DNA of 64,000 nt from Leptolyngbya sp. FACHB-321 (GTDB lineage Bacteria > Cyanobacteriota > Cyanobacteriia > Leptolyngbyales > Leptolyngbyaceae), in NCBI RefSeq assembly GCF_014695975.1, contig NZ_JACJPI010000061.1, forward strand, positions 62,001-126,000, given 5' to 3'. The notes under the pieces were generated by a model that had not been told where the DNA came from, searched no databases, and saw nothing but the letters and a program-made list of their open reading frames with translations. How positions within the stretch are numbered: position 1 is the stretch's first letter; each line of letters begins with the position of its first letter. This document shows, piece by piece, positions 34,480 through 45,149 of the stretch. Position numbers and translations under genes: made by a program.

Positions 34480-37400
34480 ATGCCACGTCGCAACGATCTC
34501 CACAAAATTCTGCTGATTGGCTCCGGTCCCATTGTGATTGGGCAAGCCTGCGAGTTTGACTATTCGGGCACACAAGCTTGCAAAGCTTTACGGGACGAGG
34601 GTTATGAAGTCGTCTTGGTAAACTCCAATCCGGCGACGATTATGACTGACCCGGAAACGGCCGATCGCACCTATATTGAGCCGCTAACCCCAGAAATTGT
34701 CGCGAAGATTATTGATAAAGAGCGCCCTGATGCCCTGCTACCGACAATGGGCGGACAGACCGCACTCAACCTGGCGGTGTCGCTCGCAAAAAATGGCACA
34801 CTCGAAAAGTATGGCGTAGAGCTAATTGGGGCGAAATTGCCTGCGATCGAGATGGCAGAAGATCGAAAGCTCTTTAAAGAAGCGATGGCGCGAATTGGTG
34901 TGGCTGTCTGTCCCTCTGGCTTAGCCACGACATTAGACGAAGCACGACAAATTGGGCATGAAATCGGTAGCTATCCCTTGATCATCCGCCCTGCCTTTAC
35001 GATGGGTGGTTCGGGTGGTGGTATTGCCTATAACCAGGAAGAATTTGAAGAAATTTCGCAGTCGGGTCTTGATGCCAGTCCAGTTTCCCAGATCTTGATC
35101 GAAAAATCGCTGCTCGGCTGGAAGGAGTACGAACTCGAAGTCATGCGTGATCTGGCAGATAACGTGGTGATCATCTGCTCGATCGAAAACCTTGATCCCA
35201 TGGGCGTTCACACTGGCGACTCGATTACCGTTGCGCCAGCCCAAACCTTAACTGACAAGGAATATCAGCGCTTACGCGATGCCTCGATCAAAATCATCCG
35301 CGAAATTGGCGTCGAAACAGGTGGCTCCAACATCCAGTTTTCCGTCAATCCCGATAATGGCGATGTGGTGGTGATTGAGATGAACCCCCGTGTGTCGCGT
35401 AGTTCCGCGCTGGCATCCAAAGCAACAGGTTTTCCGATCGCCAAAATGGCGGCAAAACTTGCGGTTGGCTACACGCTAGACGAAATCCCCAACGACATCA
35501 CCAAGAAAACGCCTGCCAGCTTTGAACCCACGATCGACTACGTTGTTACCAAAATTCCCCGCTTTGCCTTCGAGAAATTTCCCGGCTCGACGTCGACCCT
35601 CACAACTCAGATGAAATCTGTGGGCGAGGCAATGGCGATCGGGCGTACGTTTCAGGAATCATTTCAAAAAGCGCTGCGCTCCATGGAAACGGGACGAGCA
35701 GGCTGGGGCTGCGATCGCAACGACAAGGTGCCGAGTCTAGAGCAAATTCGCGCTGGCTTGCGGACTCCAAATCCAGAGCGCATTTTCACCATTCACCATG
35801 CCTTTCAGGCTGGCATGACGGTCGATGAGGTATACGAGCTAACGGCGATCGATCCCTGGTTTCTAGACAAGCTGTATGCACTGCTAGATACCGAAAAAAG
35901 ACTGAAGCGCACTGCCCTCAGCAGTCTGACCAAAGAGCAGCTTTTTGACATCAAGCGGCAGGGCTTTAGCGATCGTCAGATTGCTTTCGCTACTAAAACC
36001 ACTGAGGACGAAGTTCGCACCTATCGCCAGTCGCTGAACGTGATCCCTGTTTACAAAACGGTCGATACCTGCGCGGCTGAATTTGAAGCACTCACGCCCT
36101 ACTATTACTCCACCTACGAAGAGGGCGAAAACGAAATTCTTCCCTCTGACCGACGTAAGGTGATGATTTTAGGCGGTGGTCCCAATCGTATTGGTCAGGG
36201 CATTGAGTTTGACTACTGCTGCTGTCATGCATCGTTTTCCCTGGGCGACGATGGCTTCGAGACAATCATGGTCAACTCCAACCCCGAAACGGTTTCGACC
36301 GACTACGACACCAGCGATCGCCTCTACTTTGAGCCGCTGACAAAAGAAGATGTCCTCAATATCATCGAAGCCGAAAAGCCTGAAGGGGTAATTATCCAGT
36401 TTGGTGGACAAACGCCGCTGAAGCTGGCAGTACCCCTGCAAAAGTACCTGAGCAGTGAGGAGTGCTCTGTTGCAACCAAAATCTGGGGCACCTCGCCTGA
36501 CGCGATCGACATTGCTGAAGACCGAGAGCGCTTTGAGAAAATTCTGCGCGAACTCGATATTAAACAACCTGCTAACGGACTTGCCCGCAGCTATGGCGAA
36601 TCGCTAGAAGTTGCTCGTCGCGTTAACTATCCTGTTGTTGTGCGTCCCAGTTACGTGCTGGGCGGGCGCGGGATGGAAATCGTTTACTCCGATACCGAGC
36701 TACAGCGCTACATGACGGCAGCAGTTTTGGTGGAACCTGATCATCCCATTCTTATTGACAAGTACCTGGAAAATGCAGTGGAGGTGGATGTAGACGCGAT
36801 CGCCGACCAGGAAGGTAACGTCGTCATTGGCGGCATTATGGAACATATTGAGGAAGCGGGGATTCACTCAGGCGACTCAGCTTGCTCACTGCCGTCTGTT
36901 TTTCTGAGTGAAACTGTGTTAACTCAAATTCGCACCTGGACGGTAGCACTGGCAAAGGCACTAAAGGTGGTTGGGCTGATGAATATTCAGTACGCGGTGC
37001 AGGGCGAACAGGTTTACATTCTGGAAGCAAATCCTCGGGCGTCCCGGACTGTGCCGTTTGTGTCCAAGGCGATTGGTGTACCCCTGGCAAAAATGGCAGC
37101 CCGTGTGATGTCTGGTAAATCTCTGGCAGAACTAGGCTACACGGAAGAAGTCATTCCCAAACATATTGCTGTCAAGGAAGCCGTACTGCCCTTTGAAAAG
37201 TTTCCCGGCACCGACACGATTCTCGGTCCCGAAATGCGCTCTACAGGCGAAGTGATGGGCATTGATGACAACTTTGGTACTGCCTTTGCCAAAGCTGAAC
37301 TGGGAGCAGGGCAGCGTTTACCGCAGAGCGGCACTGTCTTTGTTTCCACCAGCGATCGTGACAAAGCGGCTGTAGTAACTGTTGTCAAAGACTTACTGGA

Positions 37401-37722
37401 ACTTGGCTTCCATATTGTCGCTACTGAAGGCACCCGCAAAGCGCTACGCGAACACGGGGTGACTGTTGACCTAGTGCTGAAGTTGCACGAAGGTCGCCCG
37501 AACGTCATGGATGCGATTAAAAATGAGAAGATTCAACTCATTATTAACACGCCCTCAGGTGAAGAAGCCAAGGCAGATGGTCGCTTGATTCGCCGCACTG
37601 CTTTGTCCTACAAAATTCCGATCGTGACAACGATCGCTGGGGCTAAAGCAACGACTGCCGCTATTCGATCGCTCCAGTCCCAATCGCTATCTGTGAAAGC
37701 ACTACAGGACTACATCCATTAG
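34480..37722 (+). CDS. carB: Carbamoyl-phosphate synthase large subunit
   Basis: CarB makes carbamoyl phosphate from bicarbonate, ammonia (from CarA) and two ATP, feeding pyrimidine and arginine synthesis. The 1,080 residues have the expected duplicated layout. The first half begins [20 protein letters not shown] and has an ATP-grasp ([35 protein letters not shown]). The second begins [20 protein letters not shown] with its own ATP-grasp ([35 protein letters not shown]). A C-terminal MGS-like allosteric domain (about 940-1080) starts near [14 protein letters not shown]. carA is not in the window. The ATG at 34480 gives [16 protein letters not shown]. Confidence 0.98.
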   Translation: MPRRNDLHKILLIGSGPIVIGQACEFDYSGTQACKALRDEGYEVVLVNSNPATIMTDPETADRTYIEPLTPEIVAKIIDKERPDALLPTMGGQTALNLAVSLAKNGTLEKYGVELIGAKLPAIEMAEDRKLFKEAMARIGVAVCPSGLATTLDEARQIGHEIGSYPLIIRPAFTMGGSGGGIAYNQEEFEEISQSGLDASPVSQILIEKSLLGWKEYELEVMRDLADNVVIICSIENLDPMGVHTGDSITVAPAQTLTDKEYQRLRDASIKIIREIGVETGGSNIQFSVNPDNGDVVVIEMNPRVSRSSALASKATGFPIAKMAAKLAVGYTLDEIPNDITKKTPASFEPTIDYVVTKIPRFAFEKFPGSTSTLTTQMKSVGEAMAIGRTFQESFQKALRSMETGRAGWGCDRNDKVPSLEQIRAGLRTPNPERIFTIHHAFQAGMTVDEVYELTAIDPWFLDKLYALLDTEKRLKRTALSSLTKEQLFDIKRQGFSDRQIAFATKTTEDEVRTYRQSLNVIPVYKTVDTCAAEFEALTPYYYSTYEEGENEILPSDRRKVMILGGGPNRIGQGIEFDYCCCHASFSLGDDGFETIMVNSNPETVSTDYDTSDRLYFEPLTKEDVLNIIEAEKPEGVIIQFGGQTPLKLAVPLQKYLSSEECSVATKIWGTSPDAIDIAEDRERFEKILRELDIKQPANGLARSYGESLEVARRVNYPVVVRPSYVLGGRGMEIVYSDTELQRYMTAAVLVEPDHPILIDKYLENAVEVDVDAIADQEGNVVIGGIMEHIEEAGIHSGDSACSLPSVFLSETVLTQIRTWTVALAKALKVVGLMNIQYAVQGEQVYILEANPRASRTVPFVSKAIGVPLAKMAARVMSGKSLAELGYTEEVIPKHIAVKEAVLPFEKFPGTDTILGPEMRSTGEVMGIDDNFGTAFAKAELGAGQRLPQSGTVFVSTSDRDKAAVVTVVKDLLELGFHIVATEGTRKALREHGVTVDLVLKLHEGRPNVMDAIKNEKIQLIINTPSGEEAKADGRLIRRTALSYKIPIVTTIAGAKATTAAIRSLQSQSLSVKALQDYIH

Positions 37723-38304
37723 CACGACTGACTCAGTTAGGAGCCCCATTGCAACTCTTAGCTGAGTTAGTACGTCAGCAAACATCTCTGTGTCTATCTA
37801 GCAAACGATTTAATTAAGAAGCTTAAATCTTCTTAACATTGAAGTGCTTAAGAGAAGATGAACTTTTCTTGTGTTGGGCGCTCTAGGAGTGCATTTTGTT
37901 TAATGGGATGCAGTTACAAAGCACTATCCTAGGTACTCTTGTCTCACTCACCGCATCGTACAAGTTAGCCAAGCTTAAAAGTAATACGTCCGTAGGTATA
38001 TACGTCTTCTCTCATGAATGTTACATTTGTTAATACGTTGCATCAGCAATTCTGATATGAAGTTCGTGGTGTAAGACCTGTTCATTCTTTAGTGCAGTCA
38101 TGTATGTGAAGACCCTGCTTCACTCTTGTTTGAAACCTTCTCCTACGCTCAATCACCTTTAAAACCTGCTCTTAACGTTAAAGAGCAAAGGCTGTCCGGT
38201 TCGGACTGGGACCGCTCAACATCGTTTATCTTTTCTACCCTCTCGCATAGTTGTACCGGCTGCTGACTCCAGCCTCTATCCACTGTCGTTTTTTCCATAG
38301 CGCT
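37723..38304. other. Long leader region before the sigma factor gene
   Basis: No gene supported in 582 bases. A small hairpin, TTAAGAAG (37814-37821) with CTTCTTAA (37829-37836), follows carB at about 90 bp. The rest is AT-rich and probably contains the sigma factor promoter and a long untranslated leader. No known riboswitch was recognised. Confidence 0.45.
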
Positions 38305-39261
38305 ATGAAGACTGCACAAACATCAACCGACTTGGTACGCGCTTACTTAAGAGAAATTGGTCGTGTTCCCCTGCTGACTCATGAGCAAGAAATTCTCTAT
38401 GGCAAACAGGTACAGCGCTTATCCTCACTATACGAAGTAAAAGAAACGCTGACTCAGCAGCTAGATCGTGAGCCATCGTTAACTGAGTGGACTCAAAAAG
38501 TCGATCTTTCTGAAGCTGAACTACAGCACGCGATCGCCGAAGGCGAGAACGCTAAACGCAAGATGGTCGAAGCAAACCTGCGTCTGGTTGTCTCAGTTGC
38601 GAAAAAGTACACCAAGCGCAACGTTGACTTGCTGGATCTAATTCAGGAAGGCACGATCGGGATGCAGCGTGGTGTTGAAAAGTTTGATCCCACTAAGGGC
38701 TATCGCTTCTCAACTTACGCCTACTGGTGGATTCGTCAGGCAATCACGCGCGCGATCGCTGAGAAGGGTCGCACAATTCGCCTACCGATCCATATCACTG
38801 AAAAGCTCAACAAGATTAAGAAAGCACAGCGTCAGCTTTCGCAACAGTTGGGACGAGCTGCCACTGCATCTGAACTTGCCAGCGAACTGGAGCTAACTCC
38901 TCGCCAGGTACGAGAGTATTTAGAGCGATCACGCCAACCCCTCTCCCTTGATCTGCGAGTGGGTGACAACCAGGATACAGAGCTAGGCGAATTGCTGGAA
39001 GACACAGGCGCTTCACCAGAAGACTTTGCATTGCAATCGTCGTTGCGTGCGGACTTAGAGACGCTAATGGCAGATCTAACGCCTCAGCAGCGAGAAGTGT
39101 TAGCGCTTCGGTTTGGGCTAGAAGATGGACAGGCGCTTACTCTGGCAAAGATTGGCGATCGTCTCAGCATCAGTCGTGAACGGGTGCGCCAAATTGAACG
39201 TGAAGCCTTGACCAAACTACGCAAGCGCAAAGCGGCGATCGGCGAGTACTTAGCGAGCTAG
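38305..39261 (+). CDS. Group 2 RNA polymerase sigma factor (RpoD-like)
   Basis: The 318-residue sigma-70 protein begins [20 protein letters not shown], the region 1.2 start typical of cyanobacterial group 2 sigma factors (SigB-SigE). Region 2 reads [20 protein letters not shown] and [20 protein letters not shown], with the -10 recognition stretch [17 protein letters not shown]. Region 3 is [20 protein letters not shown]. Region 4 has [18 protein letters not shown] and the helix-turn-helix [19 protein letters not shown]. These factors adjust transcription to stress, light or nutrients; which member this is cannot be decided without a tree. I chose the ATG at 38305; the frame is open to 38251. 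Confidence 0.95.
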   Translation: MKTAQTSTDLVRAYLREIGRVPLLTHEQEILYGKQVQRLSSLYEVKETLTQQLDREPSLTEWTQKVDLSEAELQHAIAEGENAKRKMVEANLRLVVSVAKKYTKRNVDLLDLIQEGTIGMQRGVEKFDPTKGYRFSTYAYWWIRQAITRAIAEKGRTIRLPIHITEKLNKIKKAQRQLSQQLGRAATASELASELELTPRQVREYLERSRQPLSLDLRVGDNQDTELGELLEDTGASPEDFALQSSLRADLETLMADLTPQQREVLALRFGLEDGQALTLAKIGDRLSISRERVRQIEREALTKLRKRKAAIGEYLAS

Positions 39262-39709
39262 TAGCGTTAACAAAACGTCCTACCATGCCTTTACTCCTGA
39301 CCTTTCTCATGGTTTTGCTTAAGAGAATGGTCAGGGGTAATAGGGACTGATGCGGTCTTCACTAGGCAAGCTATTAGTTACTAAAGCGTTACAAATCAAA
39401 AGACTTTATGGCTTAAAACATTTTCTTTGGATGCTGTTGCAAAGCCTGACATCGACTTTTTAGCGTTCCTAATCATCTGGAGTCTATAACTACTCGTACG
39501 ATCACCGTGGGGCGTACTTCACTCAGGCATAGTGGTCGTTTCCTATCTCAAGTGACGCTCATAACTGAGTGCGATCAAGGTGGCTCCAGTTCAAGTTTAG
39601 GATAGCTCTGGGAATGATTGTGTCATCGAGTCCTGTCGATCGCGCGACGTTCATAGTGTAGAACGCAGCGAATGGAGGAAAATAAAGTACAAGTTCCTGG
39701 TGCATAAGT
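39262..39709. other. Intergenic region between sigma factor and kinase genes
   Basis: No gene supported. The hairpin at 39292-39339 lies near its left end; the remainder is presumably the promoter region of the kinase gene. Confidence 0.45.
39292..39339 (+). terminator. Hairpin after the sigma factor gene
   Basis: TACTCCTGACC (39292-39302) pairs with GGTCAGGGGTA (39329-39339) with one wobble pair. It starts 30 bases after the stop codon. There is no T-tract. Confidence 0.5.
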
Positions 39710-41782
39710 ATGACCTGTTGTCTTAACCCAGACTGCCAGCAGCCTCAAAATGCCGACGATGTCGAGTTCTGTCTCAGTTGCGGTACAAAACTGACAGTGC
39801 TGCTGCGGGGACGTTACCGCGTTATGCGACCGATCGGACAGGGTGGTTTTGGCAGAACGTATCTGGCGCTGGACGACGATCGACTCAAAGCACGCTGTGT
39901 TATCAAGCAATTTTCGCCCCAGATTCAAGGCACAAAATCGCTTGAAAAGGCAGTCAAACTTTTTGAGCAAGAAGCAGTGCGGCTCTATGAATTGGGCGAA
40001 CATCCTCAAATTCCAGCGCTGTTAGCATATTTTGAGCACGACAAACGCCTTTATCTGGTGCAGCAGTTTATTGAAGGCAATACGCTACTGCAAGAACTTT
40101 CTCAGAACGGTGTGTTTATCGAGCAGCGCATTCGTGAAGTGCTGGCTGGCATCTTGCCCATTCTCAAATTTGTCCATGATCATCAAGTTATTCATCGGGA
40201 CATCACCCCATCCAACATCATTCGCCGCAAGTTTGATAACAAGCTGGTGCTAATTGACTTTGGCGTTGCTAAACTGCTGTCTGTTGAAGCCAGCAATCAA
40301 CCAGGCACTAAGATTGGCACCGAAGGCTACGCACCGATCGAACAACTGCGGAGCGGCAAAGCATACCCTGCCAGCGATATTTATAGTCTGGGTGCTACCT
40401 GTCTGTTTTTGATGACTCAGGTGAAACCAGAAGATTTGTACGATCCGCTAGAGGGGCGCTGGCTTTGGCGAGAACGCTTGCGCGAAAAAGGGCGGGCAAT
40501 CAGCGAACCGATCGCTCAAATCCTGGACAAAATGTTGAAGGATTTGGTTAGTGAACGCTATCCCTCCGCTGCTGCTGTCATGAAAGATCTACGAACTGCC
40601 CTGTCTAGTCCTCCGCTTGTGGCTAGCTCAGTTGGCGGTGCCGTTCGATCATCTGGGGTGACAAATGCCTCTTCTCCGTCGTCAAGCGCAAGTCGGTCTG
40701 CGAACCGGTCGCCTGTTAGCCAACCTTCTGTTATTCAACCTTCTGTGGGTCAGCCGAACCTGAGTCGACCCAACGTGAGTCAGCCTGGTGCAAATCAAGT
40801 CCATGCAGCAGGTGCGCTACCCTCCAAACCGCCTGTCTCTAGAGCGCCTGTCTCTAAAGCACCCCTCTCAAGGCAACCTGTATCAGGTTCACAACAATGG
40901 CATTGCCTGCATACCTTGACTGGGCATTCTCGCTGGGTGACAGCCGTTGCCATTAGTGCCGATGGAAGCACGATCGCCAGTGGCGGTTTAGACGACAGCA
41001 TTAAAGTCTGGGATCGTTCTACAGGCGAACTCTTGCGAACCCTGACTGGGCACCACAAGCCCATTAATTGCTTAAGCATTAGCCCGGATGCTCAAACGTT
41101 AATTAGCGGCAGTGATGACGACACGGTTCGTCTCTGGCACTTAGCAAGTGGTAATTTACTGCGCTCGCTGACCGGGCATACCAGGGATGTAAGCTCAGTT
41201 GTCATTAGCACCGACGGGCAACTGCTTGCTAGCGGTAGTGAAGACCGCACAGTGCGGCTGTGGAATCTGGCTACAGGTGAAATGCTACGTGCCTTTTCTG
41301 GTTTAGCCGGTATGGTGCGATCGGTTGCTCTTAGCCCCAATGGTCAGTTTCTTGTTAGCGGTGGGTTGGATAACCAGATTAAGCTTTGGAGCCTGAAAAC
41401 GAATGAGCCAGTTCGCACACTGCCGAATGGACACTTTAACTCGGTGAATGCAGTCGTGATTGCGCCAGATGGCAAAACGCTTGTTAGCGCCAGCAAAGAT
41501 AAAACCATTAAGGTATGGGATCTGACGGCAGGTGCTGTAGTGCGTAACCTGGCAGGGCATATGGACTCGGTGAACGCGATCGCTATGAGCGGCGATGGTA
41601 AGCTCCTTGCCAGTGGCAGTAGCGACACAACTATCCGGCTCTGGAACCTGGAAACAGGCACTCTTAGTGGCAGCTTAACCGAACATATCAGTGCCGTTAA
41701 TGCGGTTGCTCTCACAGCAGACGGCAAGTTTTTGGTTAGTGGCAGCTCGGATAGCAAGGTGAAAGTATGGCAGTTGGGGTAA
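39710..41782 (+). CDS. Serine/threonine protein kinase with WD40 repeats
   Basis: The 690-residue fusion has a short zinc-ribbon-like start (two CxxxxC/CxxC pairs: CCLNPDC and FCLSCG). The kinase domain follows: glycine loop IGQGGFGRTY at 42-51, VIK Lys66, HRDITPSN at 162-169, DFGVAKL at 183-189 and the activation-segment GTEGYAPIEQLRSG. A linker of about 90 residues is rich in Ser, Pro, Val and Gln. The last 300 residues form seven WD40 repeats (LTGHSRWVTAVAISADGSTI, DSIKVWDRSTGELLRTLTGH and so on), a beta-propeller for partner binding. All catalytic residues are present. Such fusions are common in cyanobacteria; targets are unknown. No membrane helix is evident. Confidence 0.95.
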   Translation: MTCCLNPDCQQPQNADDVEFCLSCGTKLTVLLRGRYRVMRPIGQGGFGRTYLALDDDRLKARCVIKQFSPQIQGTKSLEKAVKLFEQEAVRLYELGEHPQIPALLAYFEHDKRLYLVQQFIEGNTLLQELSQNGVFIEQRIREVLAGILPILKFVHDHQVIHRDITPSNIIRRKFDNKLVLIDFGVAKLLSVEASNQPGTKIGTEGYAPIEQLRSGKAYPASDIYSLGATCLFLMTQVKPEDLYDPLEGRWLWRERLREKGRAISEPIAQILDKMLKDLVSERYPSAAAVMKDLRTALSSPPLVASSVGGAVRSSGVTNASSPSSSASRSANRSPVSQPSVIQPSVGQPNLSRPNVSQPGANQVHAAGALPSKPPVSRAPVSKAPLSRQPVSGSQQWHCLHTLTGHSRWVTAVAISADGSTIASGGLDDSIKVWDRSTGELLRTLTGHHKPINCLSISPDAQTLISGSDDDTVRLWHLASGNLLRSLTGHTRDVSSVVISTDGQLLASGSEDRTVRLWNLATGEMLRAFSGLAGMVRSVALSPNGQFLVSGGLDNQIKLWSLKTNEPVRTLPNGHFNSVNAVVIAPDGKTLVSASKDKTIKVWDLTAGAVVRNLAGHMDSVNAIAMSGDGKLLASGSSDTTIRLWNLETGTLSGSLTEHISAVNAVALTADGKFLVSGSSDSKVKVWQLG

Positions 41783-41850
41783 GGGATGAAAGAGAAGGGA
41801 TGAATGCTAAAGGCTAAGTTTTTCTTTACTTCCCCTCTTTACCCAGGTTA
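41783..41850. repeat. Purine-then-pyrimidine tract after the kinase gene
   Basis: A purine-rich stretch (GGGATGAAAGAGAAGGGATG, then AATGCTAAAGGCTAAG) is followed by TTTTTCTTTACTTCCCCTCT. It can fold into a loose hairpin and ends in pyrimidines, so it may act as a terminator. It belongs to the same family of tracts as those at 8.3, 45.7 and 47.1 kb. Confidence 0.45.
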
Positions 41851-41961
41851 AAACGGTTGGACAAACAGTATTAGCTGTTACAAAATGTGCTTGACTATCT
41901 ACGCCTTTAGAGAGATCTTTCCCGATCTCAGGCGCAGGGGTGATAGTCTACTGCCTTAATT

Positions 41962-42279
41962 ATGGGTAGTCTGAAGGAATATCCTTCTACCAGTACCCTT
42001 ATGGACTCTGCCCAGTACCCGTTTGGGAAGATTCACTACTTGTTTAGGAAGGCTGACCATGCAAACTGGCAGCGGCAGGAAAGTAAGCGGCACATTCTGC
42101 GATCGCAGCTAGGCTTTACTGACGTTGTTTCTACTCGCCCTAAGCCCTGTGTCGGTTGTGCAAATTATCATGGGATGGCATATGGCTACAGCCGTGAATC
42201 GCGTACGCCGCTGATTTGTGGCTTTCATCCCTACGGTTGGCAAAGTGAAAGCGCCTGTCCTGATTGGTGTAGTGTTTAG
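41962..42279 (+). CDS. Small cysteine-rich protein, function unknown
   Basis: The 105-residue protein has a basic N-terminal half and a compact C-terminal half with five cysteines: KPCVGCANYHGMAYG, LICGFHPYGW and ESACPDWCSV. The spacing (CxxC ... C ... CxxxC, with two His) suggests a metal-binding or disulfide module. I believe similar proteins exist in other cyanobacteria, but I do not recognise a named family. The ATG at 41962 is the first in the frame. It lies about 180 bp after the kinase gene on the same strand. Confidence 0.65.
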   Translation: MGSLKEYPSTSTLMDSAQYPFGKIHYLFRKADHANWQRQESKRHILRSQLGFTDVVSTRPKPCVGCANYHGMAYGYSRESRTPLICGFHPYGWQSESACPDWCSV

Positions 42280-42478
42280 GCTGCATACAGCGCTTTGCTC
42301 GACTCGCATCTAGCTGCCCAACAGGAAATAGACGGAGCCATCGTCCGATACATACTGCGCCCTTGATCACAATTTGATCTGCAACTTTGTAGCGTTTGGG
42401 TTAAGCACTACCGCTTGCAGGCATGGTGCCGGCTAATCTCAAAACACAATAGAAGAAAGTGTGTCTGCTACGACCATT

Positions 42479-43711
42479 TCATCGGCTGACTTTCTCCTTT
42501 GGTGGCGGTACGATACCAACGCGGTGCAGGTTTGTATCGATCGCCTTGAGCAGCTCGAAATCTTGTTCTGGCAAGGGGGGGCGTGTAGCTTCGCCGTCTG
42601 CTGGAGTCTGTTCCAGAAAGGCAAATGCCTGCCGAAACTGGTGCGGTTCTGCCTGAATGGGAGCGTCAAAGTGGCAGGGAATGATGCGTTGCATGGGCCA
42701 GCTAGCTACATGGTCAGCCCAGTCGAGCGTCTCTTGTGGTGCGCGATTAAGGATGAGGGTTTGCAAAATCGGTGCCACGAAAAGTCGTCCATCACCCTGT
42801 AGGGCATGGAACGATTGCAGCCAGTCCTTCTCCCACTGAAACGGGAACAGTCCAAAATAGCCTTTTTGGGAACGGTCTGTAGCTTTAAAGGCGTTGTAGA
42901 TCGTTTGGCTAGCAGTCCTGACTGCCAGGACGCTGGGGCGAAAATAAAGCGTAAAGAGGGCAATGCGATGCCATCCTTTGCGGCGGTTAGCAGGACTATC
43001 TACCACCTCATCATCAGCGCTATCTCTCGCGTGGAACAGCAGTGGATAGGGGTCAAGCTGCACGATCGCAGGCGGTTCGATAGGAATAGAAACGATGGTA
43101 TCGGTGACAAGCAGAGTGCGCGATCGTCGGTGAAAAAACGCGACTTCGGCAAACCGCCCTGGACCCAGCGCGATCGGACCCAAAATGGCGTAGTCAAATT
43201 CAGCCGCAAACGGCGCTTGGCTGCTGTCATCTGGCAAGATGTGCGTCCGTTTAGCAGGCAACCCTAGCCAGCTTAACGGTAGATTCAGTGGAAAGCTCCA
43301 TTGATGCGGTGCGACGAAAACGTGCGCATTTTGAAACTGCCTGGCAAAGGGACCAACAAAAACCTTGTGCTCAACCCCCGAAATAGTCGGCAAAATAATG
43401 TACTTTACATCGCCGTATTGAGCTACCAGCTCATTAACTAGCCGTAGGCATTCAGGCGTAGGTGCAATGGGGGCATACACCAACAGCCCGCCTCCATCTA
43501 GCTTCACCACCGTCATCCGAATGGGTACTACGACGTAAAAGATGCCCTGGATCTGGTCAAAAGTCCATGCTGTCCCTGGCACAACTTCTGTTCGCAGCGT
43601 GCGTCGCTGGCTACGTGGGTAAAGCGGCACAGTAAGCCAAAATCGCCACAACCAATCGCTAGAGCGCTGCTCTTGCTGCCGTTCCTGTCTGTCAATCGTG
43701 GTTTTACTCAC
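42479..43711 (-). CDS. DUF4336 protein (metallo-beta-lactamase-like)
   Basis: The 410-residue protein fits the DUF4336 family, which resembles the metallo-beta-lactamase fold: VPIRMTVVKLDGGGLLVYAP, IILPTISGVEHKVFVGPFAR, FFHRRSRTLLVTDTIV and MQRIIPCHFDAPI. The function is unknown; some zinc ligands of true lactamases are not obvious, so catalysis is uncertain. The GTG start at 43711 is well supported: AGGAGG (complement of 43721-43726) lies 9 bases upstream. It is 137 bp downstream of bioA on the same strand. Confidence 0.85.
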   Translation of the reverse strand: MSKTTIDRQERQQEQRSSDWLWRFWLTVPLYPRSQRRTLRTEVVPGTAWTFDQIQGIFYVVVPIRMTVVKLDGGGLLVYAPIAPTPECLRLVNELVAQYGDVKYIILPTISGVEHKVFVGPFARQFQNAHVFVAPHQWSFPLNLPLSWLGLPAKRTHILPDDSSQAPFAAEFDYAILGPIALGPGRFAEVAFFHRRSRTLLVTDTIVSIPIEPPAIVQLDPYPLLFHARDSADDEVVDSPANRRKGWHRIALFTLYFRPSVLAVRTASQTIYNAFKATDRSQKGYFGLFPFQWEKDWLQSFHALQGDGRLFVAPILQTLILNRAPQETLDWADHVASWPMQRIIPCHFDAPIQAEPHQFRQAFAFLEQTPADGEATRPPLPEQDFELLKAIDTNLHRVGIVPPPKEKVSR

Positions 43712-43847
43712 GCCACGATGCCTCCTATGCCAATGCTTGCGCCGTTTAAATGCGATCGCTGAAGCTAAAGTTTAGCAAATCGTTCAGCGTGCCATGAAGG
43801 AGACTGACTGCACTTAAGTCAACTTATTGATCTGTTAGTCATTCTCC

Positions 43848-45125
43848 TTAGGTAAGCTCATTCAGAATAGTGCCAAGACCGCGATAGATAAAAGCCAACT
43901 CATCGTCAGTGATGCAGTAGGGCGGCATGAGATACAGCACATTACCCAAGGGACGAAGGAGCAAACCTTGCGCGATCGATCGATGGCGAATGTCGATCGA
44001 CAGTTGGCTCAGGTAGCCCGGTTGATCGGTAATGATGTCCATGGCGGCGATCGTTCCCGTCACTCGTAGATTGGTCAGCCGGGGATGATCGCTTAAGGCG
44101 GCTAAATGCTGTCTGTGCTTGGCTTCCATCTGCTGAAACGCGGGTTCATGCTCTACCATTAGTTCGAGCGATGCCAACCCTGCGGCGCACCCTAAAGGAT
44201 TGGCAGCATAGCTATGCCCGTGGTAAAGCGTTTGTAGCGGATCGTCACTATAAAAAGCGTTGTAAATTGCCTCGGAACAGACCGTGACTGAGAGGGGTAA
44301 AAAACCGCCTGTAATGCCTTTTGACAGGCAAAGAATGTCTGGTTCCACTCTGGTTTTGGTGCAGGCAAACCAGTCACCTGTACGACCAAAACCCGTCATT
44401 ACTTCATCAAAAATCAGGAGGGTATTATGCGCATATGCTAACTCCTGCAACTGCTGGAGAAACTGCGATCGCCCCATCCGCATTCCAGAAGCACCCTGAA
44501 CCAGCGGCTCGATGATAATGCCTGCATAGCGATCGCCCGACTCGCTCAGTTTTTGTGCAATCTCATCAAGAATTGTCTGCTCCGTTGCCGTGGCAAGCGC
44601 AGCATCAGAGTGAGCAATGGGATAGGGTACAAATTCCACCTCGAACAACAAGGGCGCAAACGCTTGGGAGAAGAGCGATCGTGCCCCCACTGCCATTGCA
44701 CCAAACGTATCGCCGTGATACGCACCTTCAAACGCCAGAAAGGTTGATCGCGGTTGCCCCTGATTCGTCCAATACTGATACGCCATCTTCAGCGCCACTT
44801 CAACTGCTGTAGAGCCATTGTCAGAATAGAACACACGGCTCAAGGATGAGGGCAGTCGGCTAACCAACTTTTCGGCAAGCTGCTCCGCTGGATCATGGGT
44901 GAAACCAGCAAAGATCACGTGCTCTAGATGTTTGGCTTGCTGAAAAATCGCTTCAGCGATTTTAGGATGGGCATGACCATGAAGATTGACCCACCAGCTC
45001 GAAATGCAATCGAGAATTCGTTCCCCAGTTTCTAGCTCAAGCCATGCCCCTTGTGCAGCTTTCACCTTCAACGGCTCAGGAGCAGTTTTTGCCTGGGTAT
45101 AGGGATACCAGATGTTTGGATGCAT
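43848..45125 (-). CDS. bioA: Adenosylmethionine-8-amino-7-oxononanoate aminotransferase
   Basis: BioA converts 7-keto-8-aminopelargonate to 7,8-diaminopelargonate in biotin synthesis, using S-adenosylmethionine as amino donor and PLP as cofactor. The 425 residues begin MHPNIWYPYTQAKTAPEPLK. The BioA-typical WWVNLHGHAHPKI at 44-56 is present, SDNGSTAVEVALKMA binds the cofactor phosphate, and D240/E241 of LIFDEVMTGFGRTG and Lys269 of LSKGITGGFLPLSV form the PLP site. Length and motifs are complete. sufU ends 24 bp upstream on the same strand, so the two are probably co-transcribed. Confidence 0.96.
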   Translation of the reverse strand: MHPNIWYPYTQAKTAPEPLKVKAAQGAWLELETGERILDCISSWWVNLHGHAHPKIAEAIFQQAKHLEHVIFAGFTHDPAEQLAEKLVSRLPSSLSRVFYSDNGSTAVEVALKMAYQYWTNQGQPRSTFLAFEGAYHGDTFGAMAVGARSLFSQAFAPLLFEVEFVPYPIAHSDAALATATEQTILDEIAQKLSESGDRYAGIIIEPLVQGASGMRMGRSQFLQQLQELAYAHNTLLIFDEVMTGFGRTGDWFACTKTRVEPDILCLSKGITGGFLPLSVTVCSEAIYNAFYSDDPLQTLYHGHSYAANPLGCAAGLASLELMVEHEPAFQQMEAKHRQHLAALSDHPRLTNLRVTGTIAAMDIITDQPGYLSQLSIDIRHRSIAQGLLLRPLGNVLYLMPPYCITDDELAFIYRGLGTILNELT

Positions 45126-45149
45126 AAGTTTATGGACTACGGCGATCGC

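Noticed and set aside
37723-38304. Riboswitch in the long sigma factor leader
   Set aside because: I found no conserved riboswitch core; only a small 8-bp hairpin is visible.
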